A stretch of 64,000 bases of DNA from an uncultured Pseudomonadales bacterium (GTDB lineage: Bacteria > Pseudomonadota > Gammaproteobacteria > Pseudomonadales > Cellvibrionaceae): NCBI GenBank assembly GCA_947489425.1, contig CANLDL010000001.1, positions 930,001 to 994,000 of the forward strand, read 5' to 3'. Position 1 is the first letter of the stretch; each line of letters starts with the position of its first letter. A model generated the notes under the pieces. It ran no database searches, was not told where the DNA came from, and worked only from the letters and a program-made list of their open reading frames with translations. The translations under genes were made by a program, and so were the position numbers. Positions 25,622 to 34,598 of this stretch are shown here, piece after piece.

Positions 25622-26821
25622 CTACATTTTACTGTCTAGATATTTACCAATATCTTGGTAATCAAAATTAGGCAGTGTTCGCGAAAATAAATCGATAATG
25701 GCGTTTTTATCCCAAACTCCATTGCTCCTCATATGATTAATTGACTGTTCAAAATAATTAAGCAAGTCACTATTTCCCAGCGACTTATTCTTAATAACAC
25801 TAATACTGTCGAATCGGTCCTGATTAACAAGCTCATTATGGCTGTAAAATTCTTCGCAAAACTTCTCACCTGTTGTGTCACTCTTTGAAAAAAGACATGG
25901 CCACAAATTAGAATTAGAACTCTTACTTAAAAAACTTCTTGCTTCATTTTCGTCACTGCAATACTGCGCGACTAAGCCCTTACTTTCTAGGTATTTAAGC
26001 GCAATATCAACAAAAGAGACTAGGTCTGAGGAGTCTTTCAGCTTAGGGAAGAAAATGTCACGATTATCGCCAAATATGCAGGATAATAAACACAATTCTC
26101 CCGCCTCTTTTTGAGTAAGAAAATAGCGTTTTATATCATCGGGGGCAACAATCGGTTGCTGCTTTTTTAAACGCTGCTCAAAACTATGTAGCAAAGACCC
26201 ATCTGAAAAGGCAACATTTGCAAAACGAGCCGTGGAGATACAGACATCTTTGCTATAGTGCATCAAAAACATTTCCATAACACGCTTTGATGCGCCCATC
26301 ATATTAATAGGGTCTGTCGCTTTATCAGTAGATACACAAAAATACTTTTTAGCGTTATGATCAATAGCTTGCTGTAATGTTTTAATGGTATTTAAAATAT
26401 TCACATCAATCATACGCATTAATGTATAAGGGTCTTTTTCGCTGCGTACATGTTTTAAAGCAGATAGATTTAACACATAGTCATACTGGCCATCTTGCTT
26501 GATAAAGGCATCGTATTCCAAAGAACCAATATCTAAAGCCAGGGCTTGAAAATCACCGTTTATATAGCCAAAGCTACTGCGTATGTCACGTACAAGTTCT
26601 ACTATGTTATTTTCGCTAATATCGGTAATATGTAATTTTTTAGGTGATCGCTTAAAAATTTCTTTTGTAACAGCTTGACCAATAGAACCCGCTGCACCTA
26701 AAACAAGGAACGATGATTCTGAGATAACCTCAGATAGACGATTATGCAAATGCTTCATATCGCATCTAAAGAATTCTCGACTCCGACCAATAAGTGATAG
26801 TGTATCGTTCATATTATCCAT
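25622..26821 (-). CDS. legB: NDP-GlcNAc 4,6-dehydratase (LegB-like)
   Basis: First enzyme of the nonulosonate route: an extended SDR that oxidises C4 and removes the C6 hydroxyl of NDP-GlcNAc. Starting at the ATG at 26821 the protein is 399 residues. A TTG 39 bp upstream is in frame but less likely; an AAGAAG Shine-Dalgarno-like stretch precedes the chosen ATG. The cofactor motif is VLGAAGSIGQAV (near 41-52), and the FlaA1/LegB-type catalytic segment is STDKATDPINMMGASKR. The C-terminal 120 residues are longer than in PseB. It heads the operon; upstream, 26822-27043 holds TTGACT with a poor -10 and no sigma54 match, so the promoter is unresolved. Confidence 0.88.
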   Translation of the reverse strand: MDNMNDTLSLIGRSREFFRCDMKHLHNRLSEVISESSFLVLGAAGSIGQAVTKEIFKRSPKKLHITDISENNIVELVRDIRSSFGYINGDFQALALDIGSLEYDAFIKQDGQYDYVLNLSALKHVRSEKDPYTLMRMIDVNILNTIKTLQQAIDHNAKKYFCVSTDKATDPINMMGASKRVMEMFLMHYSKDVCISTARFANVAFSDGSLLHSFEQRLKKQQPIVAPDDIKRYFLTQKEAGELCLLSCIFGDNRDIFFPKLKDSSDLVSFVDIALKYLESKGLVAQYCSDENEARSFLSKSSNSNLWPCLFSKSDTTGEKFCEEFYSHNELVNQDRFDSISVIKNKSLGNSDLLNYFEQSINHMRSNGVWDKNAIIDLFSRTLPNFDYQDIGKYLDSKM

Positions 26822-27043
26822 ACTGTGAAAACTTCTTTGCCTATCGGTTATTGAGTACAAGCTGTTGAATTTAGGACAATTATTATTCTAATTATCATCA
26901 GCGTCAGTTTATTTTAGTTAGACTAAACAAATAGCTAAATAACGTCACAAAGTCAAATTATTGTCGAGCAAATCTCAGTTTTATTGCTATAACACAACAA
27001 TAAGATCAAATAGTAAACAAAATTAAATATAGTAATTTATGAT

Positions 27044-27072
27044 AAAAAAATGGCCCTATCGAAATAGAGCCA
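27044..27072 (-). terminator. Intrinsic terminator of fliS2-fliT-like operon
   Basis: Read on the minus strand: TGGCTCTAT / ATAGGGCCA stem (one U-G pair) with a 4-nt loop followed by seven T. It lies 32 bp after the FliT-like stop and before the legB leader. Confidence 0.82.
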
Positions 27073-27103
27073 AAGGAATTTTTACTAAAAGATCAAAAAA
27101 TAA

Positions 27104-27352
27104 TTACTGTGGGTGATGATACTGCCTCCTGATACAAATATCAGACATTTCGCGATAGAGTTTAACCACTCCCCCAAGCTCTGCCATTAGGGCTTTAGGT
27201 GAACGCTGTGGGTCTGATACTGCATTCGTAATCTCTAAACAAAGGTCTGCTTCTAATTTAAGCAACTTATCCCATTCACAGTTATCCACTGACTTCTTAA
27301 GTTCACGACGCTTTCTCATGAGTGATAGTTGTGATGCCGGGATAATAGCCAT
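27104..27352 (-). CDS. FliT-like flagellar chaperone candidate
   Basis: A small helical protein of 82 residues with a pattern seen in FliT-like proteins: two amphipathic helices with LRKRRELKKSVDNCEWDKLLKLEADLCLEI-type spacing (residues 12-42) and a second helix KALMAELGGVVKLYREMSDICIRR. FliT proteins bind FliD or act as export chaperones. It directly follows fliS2 under a sigma54 promoter and ends at a terminator. A second start at residue 12 is possible. Its sequence is too short and divergent for a firm call; position after a fliS gene matches what I recall for Pseudomonas. Confidence 0.6.
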   Translation of the reverse strand: MAIIPASQLSLMRKRRELKKSVDNCEWDKLLKLEADLCLEITNAVSDPQRSPKALMAELGGVVKLYREMSDICIRRQYHHPQ

Positions 27353-27465
27353 GATAACCTCTGTGATATATTGTTCACTAAGGCTAACGGCTTATCTCGT
27401 AAAATCTTTAACAATTAATACCAATAAAATACAATTTTATAGAGTAGGCATCAAACTGATAGAAT

Positions 27466-27843
27466 CTACACTTGTGATTCGATTTCTACCCAACCCGAAT
27501 GGACTTCATTTAGTAACTTTCTTACTTCGTCCAAGATAATCACTGGTTCATCATATTCATCAATAGCCTGAAGCTGTGCAACGATATATTCATAGAGCAT
27601 GTCTAAATTATTAGCCAGCTCACCACCTTGCTTTGTATCAAGGCTTTGACGTAAGCCACCGACAATACCAATAGTTTTTCCAACCAAGGTATTAGCTTCA
27701 TCCAGCTCACCCTCATCCAAGCTTATAATAGCTTGATCAACTCGCTCCAAAGCACCATCTAATAGCATGGTGATTACCTGATAAGGTGTTATCTCATCCA
27801 TTGGTTCTGGTTTAATGTCTATAGACTTTGCTGACAGACTCAT
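27466..27843 (-). CDS. fliS2: Second FliS-type flagellin chaperone
   Basis: FliS-family export chaperone, 125 residues, that would hold flagellin C-termini unfolded before export. The FliS pattern is clear: ITPYQVITMLLDGALERVDQAI (near 18-39), GKTIGIVGGLRQSLDTKQGGELANNLDMLYEYI split across residues 56-88, and the LDEVRKLLNEVHSGWVEI helix near the C-terminus. It has a longer, proline-containing N-terminus than the fliS at 30435. Both lie near the flagellin and fliD genes, with the Maf gene between them. A sigma54 promoter at 27905-27920 drives it. Two copies may serve different flagellins or FliD. Confidence 0.83.
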   Translation of the reverse strand: MSLSAKSIDIKPEPMDEITPYQVITMLLDGALERVDQAIISLDEGELDEANTLVGKTIGIVGGLRQSLDTKQGGELANNLDMLYEYIVAQLQAIDEYDEPVIILDEVRKLLNEVHSGWVEIESQV

Positions 27844-27904
27844 AGTGTATCCCCTACAAATAAAACGGCAAAAAACCGTCGTTTTTAAGATTCATAGAAG
27901 ATAT

Positions 27905-27920
27905 AGCATAGACCGTGCCA
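27905..27920 (-). promoter_or_regulatory. sigma54 promoter of fliS2 operon
   Basis: Minus-strand TGGCACGGTCTATGCT: TGGCAC, 5 bp, ATGCT (consensus TTGCT), with GG and GC 10 bp apart. It lies 62-77 bp before the fliS2 start. Confidence 0.75.
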
Positions 27921-28239
27921 AAAATAACATCGATAGTAATTGAGCATAATCTCCCTACTTATTGATACCACCCCGTACGATGAGTTTTTAAGTATTTCAG
28001 CAAAAAGAAAACTTCCTACTTCCTCTGTCTAGTGACTAGTATGTTTTTCTAAAAAGTTAATTGCTTTATCATAAAGAGCTATTATAGAGACATTGTTACT
28101 TTGTTTATCATCGGGATACTCCTGCCTTCTACCCTATTGCTTTTCCAATAATCACTTGAGAATGAATATTTTAGCTTTTCATCTCCAGTTCATACTAATA
28201 CCAAAAGTCCGCTCATACTCTATAACTAAAGTTAGTTAT

Positions 28240-28255
28240 TGGCACCAAATATGCT
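28240..28255 (+). promoter_or_regulatory. sigma54 promoter of motility-associated maf
   Basis: TGGCACCAAATATGCT: TGGCAC, 5 bp, ATGCT, 48 bp before the Maf start codon. It carries the same ATGCT variant as the divergent fliS2 promoter. The rest of the 459-bp gap 27844-28302 is AT-rich; it holds a small ACGGC/GCCGT-like repeat near 27862-27886 and nothing else I can name. Confidence 0.75.
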
Positions 28256-28302
28256 TTAACCACTTAAATTATCATAGTGTCAAAATACTTACGGACTAGA
28301 TT

Positions 28303-30381
28303 ATGCCCATGACTGCCAGCAACAACGCCAGTAATAACAACGATGCATTACAGGACATATTATGTAAGGCAGAGAAATTACGCTTACAAGCCCATGCCTC
28401 TGATCTATTTCAGAAAAACATCAGCTTTTTTACCGGCATAGATCCCGTAAGGTATAACAAATACGTAAACTATAGGCCTAATAATTATCAATTACTGATT
28501 GATAGTAATAATCAACTTAATATTATTAATTTAAAAACTAAAGCCCTTGTATACAGCGATGCTCCCAAACAGGTAGCCAAAGAACAGGTAAATCAATATA
28601 GAGATAAACCTTTTCTGTTGTATACAAAACTATTAAAAAGCCCAATTTATAATAAGAAGTTTGTTCATACTCGAAGGCTTAATGCATCTATCGATGCATT
28701 CCAAAAACACGATATTGAAAAAAACCTACCATCACTGGATAAGATAGGCTTTATGGTAGCATTGGGTTGTGGCCTTGGTTACCACTTAGAGGAATTGATC
28801 AACGAGTTTGATATACAGCATTTATTTGTATACGATTCCGAGGAAGACTTTTTCTATGCTTCGCTCTACTGTATTGACTGGCCTCTAATTTGCGACCACT
28901 TTACAAAAAAGTCGGGGACAATACTTTTACAAATTGGCAATCACCCGCAACAATCTATTAACGATATTATCAGCTATCGTAAGCAAATAGGTCTACACAA
29001 TACAGCGAATACGCAATTTTTTACGCACTTTTTAAATAAAAGTAATACTGATTTCAATAAACGTTTCAGAAAACAGTTTCAGCTAACAGGCGCTGACATG
29101 GGGTATATTGATGATGAGCGTATTAGCTTAGCGCATACAGTACATAACCTTAATCAACAGCACCCAATATTAATTGACTCAAAAACAACACTTAAATCTT
29201 TACCTCCCACAATACTTGTGGCTAATGGTCCCTCCTTAGATACACAAATAAATTTCATCAAAGAAAACCAGGACAAGGCCATTATAATATCCTGCGGGTC
29301 GGCCCTGGGAACGCTGTATAAGCTAGGAGTAAAACCTGACATTCATGTAGAAATGGAACGCTGCCTTAACGTCTCTCAACTCATTGAATATGGCACCGAT
29401 GTAGAATACACAAAATCAATTACCTTGCTTTGCCTGAACACAGTAAGCCCTGTTGTTATTGATAAATTTAAAAACGCATTCATAGCAGCCAAAGCTAGCG
29501 ATTTAGGCTCACGTATTATTCTTGATGAAAATCCAGGTCAGGCTATAAAAATACTAGAATACTGCAATCCGACTGTCTCTAACTGTGGCTTAGCATTTAT
29601 TGCAACATTAGGCTTTACAGAAGTATTTTTGACTGGTACTGATTTTGGTATGGCAAAAAAAGAGGAGCATCATACTAAAAGTAGTGTTTATTGTGACTTA
29701 GAGAAAGACGAAAAAAATAAGCACTATGCCGATTTTGTTAAAGAGACCGAATATAGTAATCAATATAAAGTTAGAGGTAACCTCTGTAAGGAAGTCTATA
29801 CAACACAATTGTTGGAGAATTCAAAAAGAACTATAGAAATACTCTTACATTCACGCCCTGATATACGATGTGTAAACTCATGTAATGGTGCTTTTATAGA
29901 AGGCACAAATCCTCAACAGGTTGACACCCTTGCTATAGAAAATCCACCTATAGATGATAAAGCTCAATTAGTTAAATCAATATTAGAAAATAGCTTTTTT
30001 ACACCGAAAGGTAAACCTATCAAAAAAGCCGAAATTAAAAATAAATACCTTGCTAACATTAAAGAAATTATTAACAGGTTTTCATTACCGGAAGATAATA
30101 TAAATAGCTTTAACGATTTATATCAAGAAATATCTCGTCTTTTTGCTAGCCTAAAAGAATTACAAGAAACAAGCCCAATTATTTACTTTTTACTACAAGG
30201 TAGTATAGAGCAATTATTAGCACTCATAACAGTTTTTGGTAGTCGCACACAAACGGAGTCAGAGTTTAAGCAATGCTATCAAACAAGTAGGGAAGAGCTG
30301 GATAAATTAGCACACGAAATAATCACATTGATTGACAACCAACTATTTGACCTCGACGATACCTTAGATAATTTTAGTTAG
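28303..30381 (+). CDS. maf: Motility-associated Maf glycosyltransferase (DUF115)
   Basis: Maf (motility accessory factor) proteins attach nonulosonic acids to flagellin before export. This one has 692 residues, the usual size. After an N-terminal helical part (1-140) come GFMVALGCGLGYHLEELI (near 147-164) and the DUF115 core: TILVANGPSLDTQINFI (near 304-320), IIISCGSALGTLYKLGVKPDIHVEMER split at 327-353, then GQAIKILEYCNPTVSNCGLAFIATLGFTEVFLTGTDFG over 413-450. The C-terminal third is helical. It is on the plus strand between the fliS2 and fliS regions, facing the sugar operon, with its own sigma54 promoter. It should not be confused with yceF, which is also called maf. Confidence 0.9.
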   Translation: MPMTASNNASNNNDALQDILCKAEKLRLQAHASDLFQKNISFFTGIDPVRYNKYVNYRPNNYQLLIDSNNQLNIINLKTKALVYSDAPKQVAKEQVNQYRDKPFLLYTKLLKSPIYNKKFVHTRRLNASIDAFQKHDIEKNLPSLDKIGFMVALGCGLGYHLEELINEFDIQHLFVYDSEEDFFYASLYCIDWPLICDHFTKKSGTILLQIGNHPQQSINDIISYRKQIGLHNTANTQFFTHFLNKSNTDFNKRFRKQFQLTGADMGYIDDERISLAHTVHNLNQQHPILIDSKTTLKSLPPTILVANGPSLDTQINFIKENQDKAIIISCGSALGTLYKLGVKPDIHVEMERCLNVSQLIEYGTDVEYTKSITLLCLNTVSPVVIDKFKNAFIAAKASDLGSRIILDENPGQAIKILEYCNPTVSNCGLAFIATLGFTEVFLTGTDFGMAKKEEHHTKSSVYCDLEKDEKNKHYADFVKETEYSNQYKVRGNLCKEVYTTQLLENSKRTIEILLHSRPDIRCVNSCNGAFIEGTNPQQVDTLAIENPPIDDKAQLVKSILENSFFTPKGKPIKKAEIKNKYLANIKEIINRFSLPEDNINSFNDLYQEISRLFASLKELQETSPIIYFLLQGSIEQLLALITVFGSRTQTESEFKQCYQTSREELDKLAHEIITLIDNQLFDLDDTLDNFS

Positions 30382-30434
30382 CGTTAAGCTAAAGGAAGTT
30401 GTGACGAAAGGTTGTTCTAGTTCTGTAAGAGGAG

Positions 30435-30821
30435 CTAGACTTGCGAACCAATCTCAGCCCAGGCACTACTAATTTCAGTGACTAAAGCTGTACACTCGTC
30501 GAGCATGTTGACATTATTTTGAGTATGCGCCTGCCATAAACGACGCTGCACATAGTCATAAATGTCGTCAAGGCGCGTAGATAATTCGACACCACTTTCG
30601 TGATTTAGTGATTCACGTAAGCCAGAGACAATTGCAACAGCTTGGTTAAGTCTTTTGTTTTTTAACTCGATATCTTTTTGCTCCATTGCACCTTTGGTTT
30701 GTGCAATGCGCTCTAACAAACCATCGTAAAGCATTTTTATCAAATCGTGGGATGAAGCACCAGCAACGCCTGCATTGACTTTAACTTGACCATATTGCTT
30801 TAATGCGACTTGTGCATTCAC
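30435..30821 (-). CDS. fliS: Flagellin export chaperone FliS
   Basis: Cytosolic chaperone that wraps the flagellin C-terminus and prevents early polymerisation. The 128-residue protein has the canonical pattern: ALKQYGQVKVNAGVAGASSHDLIKMLYDGLLERI split over residues 6-39, KNKRLNQAVAIVSGLRESL in the middle, and VELSTRLDDIYDYVQRRLWQAH followed by the last helix. It follows fliD by 114 bp in the same direction and is convergent with the Maf gene. It shares the SGWVEIESQV/SAWAEIGSQV-type C-terminus with the fliS2 at 27466, which suggests duplication. Confidence 0.93.
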   Translation of the reverse strand: MNAQVALKQYGQVKVNAGVAGASSHDLIKMLYDGLLERIAQTKGAMEQKDIELKNKRLNQAVAIVSGLRESLNHESGVELSTRLDDIYDYVQRRLWQAHTQNNVNMLDECTALVTEISSAWAEIGSQV

Positions 30822-30935
30822 GATACATCTCCACTGATTTCAATAGTAAATTGATGAACATTGTACTATTCATCTGTCTCTTATTATTGTTATCGGCATC
30901 TGTGGAGATGGCTTTAGAGTTTTTATCAATTAAAA

Positions 30936-33698
30936 TTAATTATCGCGGCCCGCGTTTAATAGGTTATCTAAGGTTGTTTCCAAAAACTCACCACTACGCT
31001 GCAAGCTACGTACAATGGCATCTGTAGCAATAAACTGTGACGTTAGACGCTGCTGGAATGCTTCGATACGAGAATCTAAGCGGAGCTGATCCTCATCGAG
31101 GTCTTCCAAGTCACTATTTAGGGATGTCTGCCGTAGAGCAATAGCACCATCTGTACCTAAAAACTGTGTGATCAGCTCCTCTAGTGCACCCCCAATCCCT
31201 CGTGAAAAGTTAATCGTGCCCGTTGTCGCATTCTCACCAATCAGTAAAGCAAGACTTTCGCCAGGCTCTCCCAGTGCCGGTAATAAAACATTGCCCGAAC
31301 CAAAACCTTCTACACCGTTAACCGTACCCGCTACATTCGTACCCGATGTCGACACACCTGCTGCTAAGCCAAGATCACCTGCATTAACACCAATATTAGT
31401 TACCACTACACTCGATACTGAGCCAAAGCGACTCGACTCAATATTGAACCGATTATTCACGGCATCAAAAGTCACATTAACAGTTGCATCTACCGCTGCA
31501 AGTGCAGAATCTGCGTTAATTTGTGACTCAATTTCAGCGGCGAGCTCATCAAAGTTTGCATAACTCGCAGAATCAATACTAATAACGCCGGACTCAGTAC
31601 CATCGAGTACAATCGAAAAATCATAGTCCGAAGTATTACCACCTGTTGCTGCACCCTGCTCAGTAACGCCGCCATTAAGACCTAGATCAACGGCACTTGT
31701 ACCGATTGGAGTAATATTACTAATAGTCGAGCTTGCACCAGTAGAATTAGAAGTCACTACAAATTGGGTGCCATTATGACTAACAGCCACACTTGCACCT
31801 GCACCACTCAAATTAGCATCAGCATTGATTTGTGTTTGTAATTCAATGGCAAGCTCATCAAAGCTTGTAGGCCCATTTAATGGAAGGCTAATAGTCCCCG
31901 AGGTTATGCCATCTACATCGATAGTGAAATCAAAATCACTAGTCGTATCTGTACCTTGCTCTACAACCGGAGTCAATGGCTGCACACCAATACCAATAGC
32001 ATTAAAACCAATCGTGGATGTAGGGCCAGTAGTTGGTGAGGTAATTACAAAATTACCATTTTCAAAATTAACGCTAACACCACTTAAATTTGCATCGTTA
32101 TTTATTTGCTCTTCAATCGCTGCTGCCAGCGATGCTTCATCGGCAAAGTCATTAACAGGGATACTAATAGGTGCAGCTGAGGTAATACCATCTATCGTTA
32201 GCTCAAAATCATTATCGTTAGGGCCTGCACCAGAGGATTGAATATTAAGAGGTACATCAGACCCAGCAATTGTTAGGGTAGCGGGCCTTGGCAAAAAGTC
32301 ATTCAGTGTCGCGATGGGTGATGTACCCGTTAAAATAGCACTGGTTGCAACAGGTGCAGCCAAATTGGTTAAAATATTGGCTCCGAGTGTATCCCCGACT
32401 AAATTGCCACGTGAAGGTTGTTGAGTAATCACAACATCAAATTGACCTGCCTGTGTGTTTTCGCCAAAGGTATTAACGGTAATTTGATCTGTCGAGGACT
32501 GAGTTGAAGGAATAAACAACTCTGCAAATGCATCGAAGTTATTATTGATCGCATTATTAAAATCGGTCTCGTTAATTGAAAGCGTGCCATCGCGCTCGGT
32601 ACGAATACCAATATTAGTCAGTGCTGAAAAATCACCATCCAAACCACCCACATCACCCACAAGTAATTGTCGTACTTGCGCAGGTAGGTTGCGTGCCAAG
32701 GTATCATTGGCAAGGCTACCGCGCTCGTTAGTTTCTGGGTTGACACCAATTAACGGCTCAATTGCCTCTAAAAATGTATTATAAATATCAACAAAGTCAC
32801 GTACGGTGCTCACAGCAGTGGTTGTGTCCTGCTCGATAGTGACATTAACAGCCTCGCCTGGGTCAGTAAGCCCCGACAAATTAAATTCAAAGCCATTAAT
32901 CACATCATCGATCGTGTTACTAGAGCGCGATACTTGAAGTCCGTTAACGGCAAACTCAGCGTCTTGGCCGATTTGATTTTGTACCAATTGTTGCGCCCCT
33001 GAATTAAAAGCAAAGCTCGACAAGCCAGCAGCATCGGTATTATTACCATCACTATCAGATACTGATATTTGTAATTGATTATTGAGCCCTGACTCCGCAC
33101 TAAATACCAAACGCTGACCTGAGCCGTCGTTAACAATACTTGCCTGTACACCAAAGTCGGCATCGTTAATTGTTTGCGCCAAACCCGCTAAGGTATTATT
33201 GGTTTCATCGATGGTAATGGTCTGTGGAGGCCTTGTTGTATTTTCAGTAAAAGTCGTTGGGTTAGCTGGCGGTACTACTGGCTCGTAACTACCAAAATTA
33301 AAGGTTAATGTCCCTGTACCTACGGTATCGGTCGTATTTGCGAACACCGTTTGGGAAGAAAGCGATTGCGACTGAGCCAACTGAGAAATAGTAAATGAAA
33401 AATCACCTACAGGTGCATCGGTATCTAAGGAGACAGCATTAAATGCCGTGCTATCACCAATGAGTGCACTTCGTGTATTAAAAACATCGGCATTACCCAA
33501 AGCACGGGCTGCATCCTGTAGCGATGACAGTGCGCTATTTAATAAACCCAGGTCAGAAATACGTGTCTCGGTAGTTTCTCGCTCAGTATCGATTCGCCCC
33601 TGAGGTGCCGAGCGTTCGACCTCGACTAACGAGGCTACTAAGGCTTGGGTATCAACACCCGTACCAGCACCTAGTAAGCTAACAACGTTTTGAGACAT
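30936..33698 (-). CDS. fliD: Flagellar filament cap protein FliD
   Basis: Filament cap that catalyses flagellin polymerisation at the tip. At 920 residues it is about twice the usual 450-500. The conserved N-terminal D0/D1 part is clear (LLGAGTGVDTQALVASLVEVERSA near 8-31), as is the C-terminal coiled part (LDEDQLRLDSRIEAFQQRLTSQFIATDAIVRSL split near 866-900). The extra length is in the surface-exposed D2/D3 region and contains three tandem copies of a roughly 95-100-residue unit (about 493-785). A sigma28 promoter (33804-33830) precedes it, fitting a late gene, and fliS follows. Confidence 0.93.
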   Translation of the reverse strand: MSQNVVSLLGAGTGVDTQALVASLVEVERSAPQGRIDTERETTETRISDLGLLNSALSSLQDAARALGNADVFNTRSALIGDSTAFNAVSLDTDAPVGDFSFTISQLAQSQSLSSQTVFANTTDTVGTGTLTFNFGSYEPVVPPANPTTFTENTTRPPQTITIDETNNTLAGLAQTINDADFGVQASIVNDGSGQRLVFSAESGLNNQLQISVSDSDGNNTDAAGLSSFAFNSGAQQLVQNQIGQDAEFAVNGLQVSRSSNTIDDVINGFEFNLSGLTDPGEAVNVTIEQDTTTAVSTVRDFVDIYNTFLEAIEPLIGVNPETNERGSLANDTLARNLPAQVRQLLVGDVGGLDGDFSALTNIGIRTERDGTLSINETDFNNAINNNFDAFAELFIPSTQSSTDQITVNTFGENTQAGQFDVVITQQPSRGNLVGDTLGANILTNLAAPVATSAILTGTSPIATLNDFLPRPATLTIAGSDVPLNIQSSGAGPNDNDFELTIDGITSAAPISIPVNDFADEASLAAAIEEQINNDANLSGVSVNFENGNFVITSPTTGPTSTIGFNAIGIGVQPLTPVVEQGTDTTSDFDFTIDVDGITSGTISLPLNGPTSFDELAIELQTQINADANLSGAGASVAVSHNGTQFVVTSNSTGASSTISNITPIGTSAVDLGLNGGVTEQGAATGGNTSDYDFSIVLDGTESGVISIDSASYANFDELAAEIESQINADSALAAVDATVNVTFDAVNNRFNIESSRFGSVSSVVVTNIGVNAGDLGLAAGVSTSGTNVAGTVNGVEGFGSGNVLLPALGEPGESLALLIGENATTGTINFSRGIGGALEELITQFLGTDGAIALRQTSLNSDLEDLDEDQLRLDSRIEAFQQRLTSQFIATDAIVRSLQRSGEFLETTLDNLLNAGRDN
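31340..32222 (-). repeat. Three tandem domain repeats within fliD
   Basis: Three copies of a 95-100-residue unit lie in FliD at about residues 493-585, 586-688 and 689-785. Each starts with (S/N)D-x-D-F-x-(I/L)-x-(I/V/L)-DG and continues with a helix containing ELA(A/I)E(I/L)...QINADA and a short strand ending in STG/RFG followed by S(T/S)I or SVV. They differ in sequence, so the duplication is not recent. Confidence 0.75.
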
Positions 33699-33803
33699 AG
33701 TAGTGACCTTTCTATTAATTCTGAAAAAAGTCGTCCTGACTTTTGTAAATCTGCTCGTATATAAACAAGCAGATATAAATCATTTACAAAACTGCTTTAA
33801 CTG

Positions 33804-33830
33804 TTATCGGCGGTAAATATAAAGACCTTA
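33804..33830 (-). promoter_or_regulatory. sigma28 promoter of fliD
   Basis: On the minus strand TAAG, exactly 15 bp, then GCCGATAA (33804-33811), matching TAAA-N15-GCCGATAA with one change. It lies 106 bp before the fliD start. The rest of the 395-bp gap 33699-34093 holds only the flaG terminator. Confidence 0.82.
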
Positions 33831-34033
33831 GGAAAAGATGACTAAAATGTGTTCAATTTCTCATTTCGGATGTCATCTCTATTTTATGCAGAGTCTCTGT
33901 TCCGTTCTCTATCAATCTCCCCACAAAACATCATTCAAGTTCTATGCCATATATTACCTTTAAAAAATCAGTAAGTTTGACCAAACGCGTTCAAAATCAC
34001 CTTGGGCCATGAAGACTAATAAATATTTTAGGC

Positions 34034-34062
34034 ATAAAAAAAGGCGCATAAAATGCGCCTTT
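34034..34062 (-). terminator. Intrinsic terminator of flaG
   Basis: A perfect 10-bp stem AAAGGCGCAT / ATGCGCCTTT with a 3-nt loop is followed on the minus strand by seven T, 32 bp after the flaG stop. Confidence 0.92.
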
Positions 34063-34093
34063 ATATTCAAGTTTATCAAGTCATCCTTAGTCG

Positions 34094-34507
34094 TTAACCA
34101 TGGGCATCTAATAAGCTTATGGTATTGTCTTCTTTTAACTTTTGAGCCAAATTAAGGAATATATCCTCGGGTATTTGACGTATTAGTTCGCCCGACTCCT
34201 TATCACGTACACGCACAACCGTGACCCCTGAATCTTCATCAATACTAAAGTGCAAATCGCGTTGAACAGATTGAATATACTCGTTAATTTCAGTCACTGC
34301 TTCCTCTACGGGTATAGTCGTTGCCTGTGAATTACTTTCTATTCTCCCTGTTCGGTTGACCTCTTCGATTTGCTCAGGTGCCGATGCATCCTTTATCGGC
34401 AATGTATTACCGCTTGGCGGTAATGATCTTGCTGTAGCGATACCCTGTGAAGAAGTCGCACTCGTAACCAACTGAGGGGTTAATTGTGACGTTGTTACTT
34501 CATTCAT
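34094..34507 (-). CDS. flaG: FlaG family protein
   Basis: Small cytosolic FlaG protein, 137 residues, that limits filament length in Pseudomonas and Campylobacter; the mechanism is not known. The first 70 residues are low-complexity (Ser, Thr, Pro-rich). The conserved C-terminal part is LHFSIDEDSGVTVVRVRDKESGELIRQIPEDIFLNLAQKL split over residues 95-134, which is the FlaG domain. It lies between flagellin and fliD, the usual position, 91 bp after the sigma28-driven flagellin. It ends at a strong terminator, so it probably shares the flagellin transcript. Confidence 0.93.
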   Translation of the reverse strand: MNEVTTSQLTPQLVTSATSSQGIATARSLPPSGNTLPIKDASAPEQIEEVNRTGRIESNSQATTIPVEEAVTEINEYIQSVQRDLHFSIDEDSGVTVVRVRDKESGELIRQIPEDIFLNLAQKLKEDNTISLLDAHG

Positions 34508-34598
34508 GGGTTGTTACCTCTTACTTTAATAATGGAGTAGATAATAAATTAAGTACCCCATCATTAAGAAAATATACTTAATTAATCGTACTAACCGA

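Noticed and set aside
28093-28299. 68-codon reading frame upstream of maf
   Set aside because: It overlaps the maf sigma54 promoter, has no ribosome-binding site and its product looks random.
34581-34598. Short inverted repeat after flagellin fliC1
   Set aside because: A 6-bp TAATCG/CGATTA stem with no T-run; flaG is likely co-transcribed.
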